Below are positions 59,564-64,000 of a DNA stretch of 64,000 nt, piece after piece. The stretch lies in NCBI RefSeq assembly GCF_042445055.1, contig NZ_CP170339.1:992001-1056000 (forward strand), given 5' to 3'. The translations under genes were made by a program, and so were the position numbers. Position 1 is the first letter of the stretch; each line of letters starts with the position of its first letter. Source of the stretch: Falsihalocynthiibacter sp042445055 (GTDB lineage: Bacteria > Pseudomonadota > Alphaproteobacteria > Rhodobacterales > Rhodobacteraceae). Under the pieces are notes generated by a model that saw only the letters and a list, made by a program, of their open reading frames with translations, made no database searches and was not told the DNA's origin.

Positions 59564-61531
59564 TTACTCTGCAGCGAGGGACGTGGCGTCGACCAGATCA
59601 ACGATATCAAACATGATTTTATTCATCTCAAAGTCCTTGGGCGTATAGATGCGCGCAACCCCGCGACCAAGAAGTTCCTGCTCGTCATCCTCTGGAATTA
59701 TGCCGCCCGCTACGACAGGAATATGACCAAGGCCCGCGCTTTGCATCCGTTCAATGACTTCGGTAAGTAGGGGAATGTGGCTCCCCGAAAGGATCGATAG
59801 CCCCACGATATGCGCGTTTTCACGCTTTGCGGCGGCCACGATTTCCTCGGGCGTTAGGCGGATACCTTCATAGCGAATGTCCATCCCGCAATCGCGTGCG
59901 CGTGTCGCAATCTGTTCGGCGCCGTTGGAGTGCCCGTCAAGCCCAGGCTTCCCGACCAAAAGCGTTAGGCGTCGGCCCATTCTTGCACTGACCAGATCAA
60001 CCGCCGAGCGTATGTCTTCAAGTCCTTCAGTGCGGTTTGAAATGGTCTTGCGAACTCCAGTCGGTGCGCGGAACTGGCCAAACGTCTGGCGCAATACATC
60101 GCCCCATTCGCCAGTCGTAACGCCCGCCTTGGCGCAGGCAATTGACGGAGGCATGATATTAGCGCCCCCTTCTGCGGCCGCGCGAAGAGCGTCAAGCGCG
60201 TCTTGGGCTAGGGCCTCATCGCGCGCCTCTCTGAAGGCATTCAGGCGGTCTATTTGATCCGCCTCTGCCTCGGGGTCGGCTTCCATAATGGCACGATCGC
60301 CTGCGGTGAGCGGGCTCTCGGTTGTTTCCGTCCAGCGGTTCACACCCACGACGGTGGTCTCACCGTTTTCGATTTTGCGAAGCCGTTCTGCGTTGCTGTC
60401 CACCAAGCGCGATTTCATGTACTCAATCGCTGCGATCGCTCCGCCCATATCGTCAATAAGGCCAAGCTCTTCGCGCGCGCGCTTCTTTAGCTCATCGACC
60501 TTGCGGTTGATCGCAGGATTCTCGTCAAAGAGGTCATCGTATTCCAGAAGGTCGGTTTCATAGGCTAGGATTTGCTGCATGCGGAGCGACCATTGCTGAT
60601 CGAACGGGCGTGGCAGCCCGAGGGCTTCGTTCCATGCGGGAAGCTGCACAGCACGGGCGCGCGCGTTCTTGGAAAGGGTCACCGCCAGCATTTCGATGAG
60701 AATGCGATAGACGTTGTTTTCCGGCTGCTGCTCGGTCAGGCCGAGGCTGTTCACTTGGACGCCATAACGAAAGCGTCGAAATTTTGGGTCCTCAATGCCA
60801 TAGCGCTCGCGTGTGATTTCGTCCCAAAGCTCAACGAACGCACGCATTTTGCATAGCTCCGTCACAAAGCGAATGCCTGCATTCACGAAGAAGCTGATGC
60901 GCCCGACCATTTCGGGGAAGTGCTCTGCTGGTACCTTTTCGCGCAGGTCGTCGAGCACAGAGATCGCGGTTGCGAGGGCGAAGGCAAGCTCTTCTTCCGG
61001 TGTCGCGCCCGCTTCTTGTAAGTGATAGGAGCAGATGTTTGTGGGGTTCCATTTCGGGAGGTGCGCGCGTGTATAGGCCGCGACATCCGTCAACATCCGC
61101 AACGATGGCTCTGGCGGACAGACGTAGGTGCCGCGGCTTAGGTACTCTTTGATGATATCGTTTTGCACCGTCCCTTTGAGGGCCGAGATGTCCGCGCCTT
61201 GCTCCTCTGCCACCGCGATATAGAGCGCAAGTAACCACGGCGCAGTCGCGTTGATCGTCATTGAGGTGTTCATACGTTCGAGCGGAATATCGGCAAACAG
61301 CGCACGCATGTCTCCGATATGGTCGATAGGGACGCCTACTTTGCCCACTTCGCCGCGCGCTAGCACATGATCGCTGTCATATCCCGTCTGAGTGGGGAGG
61401 TCGAACGCGACCGAGAGGCCCGTCTGACCTTTCGCAAGGTTTGAGCGATAGAGAGCGTTTGATGCGAGGGCCGTCGAGTGGCCAGCATAGGTCCGAAACA
61501 ACCACGGACGTGTTTTCTCTGAATTGGTCAT
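59564..61531 (-). CDS. ecm: Ethylmalonyl-CoA mutase
   Basis: A 655-residue B12-dependent mutase of the ethylmalonyl-CoA pathway (ethylmalonyl-CoA to methylsuccinyl-CoA), also called MeaA. RTYAGHSTALASNALYR and FDLPTQTGYDSDH at the start are specific to Ecm rather than methylmalonyl-CoA mutase; the C-terminal cobalamin domain has the DGHSNG (DxHxxG) motif near residue 535. The ATG at 61531 follows GGAGTCGAG. Separated from ccr by the acyltransferase gene, which faces the other way. Confidence 0.92.
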   Translation of the reverse strand: MTNSEKTRPWLFRTYAGHSTALASNALYRSNLAKGQTGLSVAFDLPTQTGYDSDHVLARGEVGKVGVPIDHIGDMRALFADIPLERMNTSMTINATAPWLLALYIAVAEEQGADISALKGTVQNDIIKEYLSRGTYVCPPEPSLRMLTDVAAYTRAHLPKWNPTNICSYHLQEAGATPEEELAFALATAISVLDDLREKVPAEHFPEMVGRISFFVNAGIRFVTELCKMRAFVELWDEITRERYGIEDPKFRRFRYGVQVNSLGLTEQQPENNVYRILIEMLAVTLSKNARARAVQLPAWNEALGLPRPFDQQWSLRMQQILAYETDLLEYDDLFDENPAINRKVDELKKRAREELGLIDDMGGAIAAIEYMKSRLVDSNAERLRKIENGETTVVGVNRWTETTESPLTAGDRAIMEADPEAEADQIDRLNAFREARDEALAQDALDALRAAAEGGANIMPPSIACAKAGVTTGEWGDVLRQTFGQFRAPTGVRKTISNRTEGLEDIRSAVDLVSARMGRRLTLLVGKPGLDGHSNGAEQIATRARDCGMDIRYEGIRLTPEEIVAAAKRENAHIVGLSILSGSHIPLLTEVIERMQSAGLGHIPVVAGGIIPEDDEQELLGRGVARIYTPKDFEMNKIMFDIVDLVDATSLAAE

Positions 61532-61655
61532 CTCGACTCCATGAGTAACTTTATCTCTCATTGAATATCGTATTGGTAATTTAATTGCTTTGTCAATCTC
61601 TGCGTTGCAGCATGCTGGGCTTTACCTTAGGGCGCGGTGCTGAAATTCTGGCACG

Positions 61656-63074
61656 ATGTTTGAAACAGTCCAAATTCCGGTGTGGCTCATTTCGATCGTG
61701 GCGTTGCTGGCTGCGGTCTCTGCGTTGGAGCGTATTCTCGTACCCTCAGTACGCTGGTTTTTTCGTCGTCGGATGGAGCGGGTCGTAGCGCGTTTGAACG
61801 AACGTCTGGAGCGTCCCATAGAGCCGTTCAAGCTCGCACGGCGCCACGATATGATCCAGCGATTGATCTATGATCCCAAGGTTGCTGAGGCCGTCGCAGA
61901 GCAAGCAAAGGAAGATGGGATTCCCGAAAACGTCGCCTTTGAGGCGGCTCATAGGTATGCCCGCGAGATCGTTCCCTCGTTCTCTGCAACAGCATATTTC
62001 GGATTTGCTACACGGATCACGCGATGGCTTTCGCGCGGTATCTATCGGGTGCGGATTGCCTATCGTGACGAAAAGAGCATCGCGGAAATAGAGCCAAGCT
62101 CGACCGTGGTCTACGTGATGAATCACCGCTCGAACATGGATTATTTCCTAGTGACCTACCTTGCAGCGGAGCGCACGGCGCTCTCTTATGCGGTTGGAGA
62201 ATGGGCGCGCGTGTGGCCGCTTCAGGGACTTCTGCGGTTCATGGGGGCCTATTTTATAAGGCGGAAATCAAACAATGTCCTCTATCGTCGTGTGCTAGGG
62301 CGCTATGTCCAGATGGCGACAGAAGCGGGCGTTGGGCAGGCCGTATTCCCAGAAGGGGGGCTTTCACTAACGGGCGAAGTTAAGCCGCCAAAGCTTGGAA
62401 TCCTGAACTATGTGATCTCGGGATATCACGGCGACGAAGGCCGCGACGTGGTGTTTGTTCCCGTTGCTTTGAACTATGATCGCGTGCTTGAAGACCGAGT
62501 GCTGATCGAAGCCGCGACGGCTGGTGGTCGAAAATTTCGATTTGGTCCGTTCAGTATGCTCGGCTTTGTGTTCCGCCAAATTCGCTTTTTCCTGACGGGT
62601 AGATTCCACCGCTTCGGCTATGCAGCGGTGAGCTTTGGTTCGCCATTATCGCTTCGTGAATTTTCCAAGGACATGGATGTGCGCAGTTCCGAAGAACTGA
62701 CCAAAAATGTTGGGCGAGAGCTTATGGCACGAGTTCGACAAGAGGTTCCCGTTCTGCCGGTTCCGTTGGTGGCTTACATTCTTTGCCGCGCGCAGGAGCC
62801 TTTGGCGCGAGAAGAGGTAGAAGCTCAGCTCGTTCAGATCGTTGAAAAATTGCGCGATTGCAGCGCGCAAGTTCATTTGCCACGCGATAATACGAATTAT
62901 GCAACGCAAGTCGGCTTGCGTATGTTGCTTCTGCGGCAATTTATTCGCGAAGATGATAGTGGTATGATAATTAACGAAAAATCGCGTGACTTGGTGGAGT
63001 ATTACGCCAAATCTATTGCGCATATTGTCGATGCTGAAATTGATGAGAGAGGGGATCGTCCAGAATTGAAATAG
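61656..63074 (+). CDS. Glycerol-3-phosphate/1-acylglycerol-3-phosphate acyltransferase-like protein
   Basis: A 472-residue protein with an N-terminal hydrophobic segment (about 5-25) and an acyltransferase domain: HRSNMD is the HX4D motif, then FPEGGLSLTGE and GYHGDEGRDVVFVPVALNYDRV (shown in parts). The length and a C-terminal helical extension (about 350-450) resemble PlsB rather than short PlsC. It probably starts phospholipid synthesis. Divergent from ecm; 109 bases before ccr. Confidence 0.82.
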   Translation: MFETVQIPVWLISIVALLAAVSALERILVPSVRWFFRRRMERVVARLNERLERPIEPFKLARRHDMIQRLIYDPKVAEAVAEQAKEDGIPENVAFEAAHRYAREIVPSFSATAYFGFATRITRWLSRGIYRVRIAYRDEKSIAEIEPSSTVVYVMNHRSNMDYFLVTYLAAERTALSYAVGEWARVWPLQGLLRFMGAYFIRRKSNNVLYRRVLGRYVQMATEAGVGQAVFPEGGLSLTGEVKPPKLGILNYVISGYHGDEGRDVVFVPVALNYDRVLEDRVLIEAATAGGRKFRFGPFSMLGFVFRQIRFFLTGRFHRFGYAAVSFGSPLSLREFSKDMDVRSSEELTKNVGRELMARVRQEVPVLPVPLVAYILCRAQEPLAREEVEAQLVQIVEKLRDCSAQVHLPRDNTNYATQVGLRMLLLRQFIREDDSGMIINEKSRDLVEYYAKSIAHIVDAEIDERGDRPELK

Positions 63075-63183
63075 TAATTAAATTGCAAAAATATACTAAT
63101 TATTGTTGTAAAGTTACTTTCGAAATATTAGCCATAGGGTGAGACGCAGTGATTCTGCGCTGCAGAAACCAATGGAGGCCCCC

Positions 63184-64000
63184 ATGGCTCTGGATGTTGA
63201 GACTACCAAAACGCATTATGATGCACCCAAGCAGGAACTATATGAGGTTGGTCAAATGCCACCTCTGGGACATGTACCGTCCAAGATGTACGCGTGGGCG
63301 ATCCGCCGTGAGCGTCACGGTGAGCCCGATAAATCATTCCAGCTAGAGGTCGTAGAGACTCCAAAAATCGACAGCTACGAAGTGTTGGTTTTGGTGATGG
63401 CGGCTGGTGTGAACTATAACGGTGTTTGGGCGGGGCTTGGCGTTCCGATTAGCCCGTTTGACGTTCACAAGGCGGATTTTCACATAGCTGGCTCTGACGC
63501 ATCCGGAATTGTTTGGGCTGTTGGCGACAAAGTTACGCGCTGGAAAGTCGGAGATGAGGTTGTGATCCATTGCAACCAAGACGACGGCGACGACGAGGAA
63601 TGTAACGGCGGTGATCCGATGTTCTCGACCTCTCAGCGGATTTGGGGATATGAAACGCCTGACGGGAGCTTTGCTCAGTTTACGCGCGTGCAGGCGCAAC
63701 AACTCATGCCGCGTCCCAAGCATCTGACGTGGGAGGAGAGCGCTTGTTATACGCTTACACTTGCGACGGCGTATCGCATGCTCTTCGGGCATCACCCGCA
63801 CGAATTGAAGCCCGGACAGAACGTTCTGGTTTGGGGCGCGTCGGGCGGTTTGGGAAGCTATGCCATCCAACTTATTAACACTGCTGGCGCGAATGCAATT
63901 GCGGTCATCTCGGACGAGGATAAGCGCGATTTCGTGCTTGGGCTTGGTGCGAAGGGCGTTATCAACCGCAAGGATTTCAATTGCTGGGGACAACTACCGA
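63184..64000 (+). CDS. ccr: Crotonyl-CoA carboxylase/reductase, partial (3' end beyond window)
   Basis: The first 272 codons of the key enzyme of the ethylmalonyl-CoA pathway, which reductively carboxylates crotonyl-CoA to ethylmalonyl-CoA with NADPH. MYAWAIRRERHGEP and AAGVNYNGVWAGLGVP are diagnostic, as is the NADPH motif WGASGGLGSYAIQL. A strong GGAGG precedes the ATG. The coding frame runs off the end of the window. Confidence 0.95.
   Translation, partial: MALDVETTKTHYDAPKQELYEVGQMPPLGHVPSKMYAWAIRRERHGEPDKSFQLEVVETPKIDSYEVLVLVMAAGVNYNGVWAGLGVPISPFDVHKADFHIAGSDASGIVWAVGDKVTRWKVGDEVVIHCNQDDGDDEECNGGDPMFSTSQRIWGYETPDGSFAQFTRVQAQQLMPRPKHLTWEESACYTLTLATAYRMLFGHHPHELKPGQNVLVWGASGGLGSYAIQLINTAGANAIAVISDEDKRDFVLGLGAKGVINRKDFNCWGQLP

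Overview
The window reads as a chromosomal segment of a Roseobacter-group alphaproteobacterium (Rhodobacterales). The grounds are the divided suc/mdh/sdh arrangement, an ethylmalonyl-CoA pathway gene set (mcl2, mch, ecm, ccr), an NnrR-controlled nirK/norCBQD denitrification cluster, a TRAP dicarboxylate-type transporter, and RTX/Hint-type and GSCFA genes typical of the group. The genus cannot be named from the sequence alone.

Layout. 1-2.4 kb: a HAD phosphatase, then an H-NOX sensor with its HNOBA-GGDEF diguanylate cyclase partner. 2.5-5.8 kb: a Hint-domain remnant and a decayed IS3-type element split by a younger, apparently intact IS407-like element (4-bp target duplication; removing it restores the host frame). 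5.8-7.6 kb: a two-gene SGNH/GSCFA operon. 7.9-19 kb: nitrite and NO respiration (nirV, nirK, pseudoazurin, nnrR, a DUF1858 protein, norCBQD, two small membrane proteins, nnrS, hemN) with FNR/NnrR-type TTG-N8-CAA boxes at three promoters. 19.3-31.2 kb: phosphotransferase, AI-2E family permease, a sugar-acid-type catabolic cluster (RraA-like, GntR, ketoglutarate semialdehyde dehydrogenase-like, dctPQM), OtnC-like aldolase, mgsA, a broken sulfotransferase gene, VOC and WYL genes. 31.25-36.3 kb: a 5-kb island bounded by a 21-bp direct repeat of the 3' end of tRNA-Ala(GGC); it carries an SNase-like nuclease, a truncated serine recombinase, a TadE/TadG pair and another decayed IS3 element.

36.4-64 kb is core metabolism: FYDLN-acid protein, YgjP-type protease, a GntR/FCD regulator, an SDR, lpd, the sucCD-DUF805-sucAB operon, mdh, TauE, mcl2-nnrU-DUF1737-mch, sdhCDA-lipoprotein-sdhB, deoD, ecm, a PlsB/PlsC-type acyltransferase and the start of ccr (cut by the window end).

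The two most interesting signals are regulatory and mobile. (1) The palindrome TGTGATCACA lies directly in front of the GntR/FCD gene at 37652, twice with 21-bp centre spacing in front of sucC, and as two one-mismatch copies with the same 21-bp spacing (plus a degenerate third) in front of sdhC; a weaker version lies near mdh. This suggests a self-regulated GntR control of the TCA cycle. (2) A 41-43 bp palindromic mini-element occurs three times, each time inside a transposase gene, in two unrelated IS remnants.
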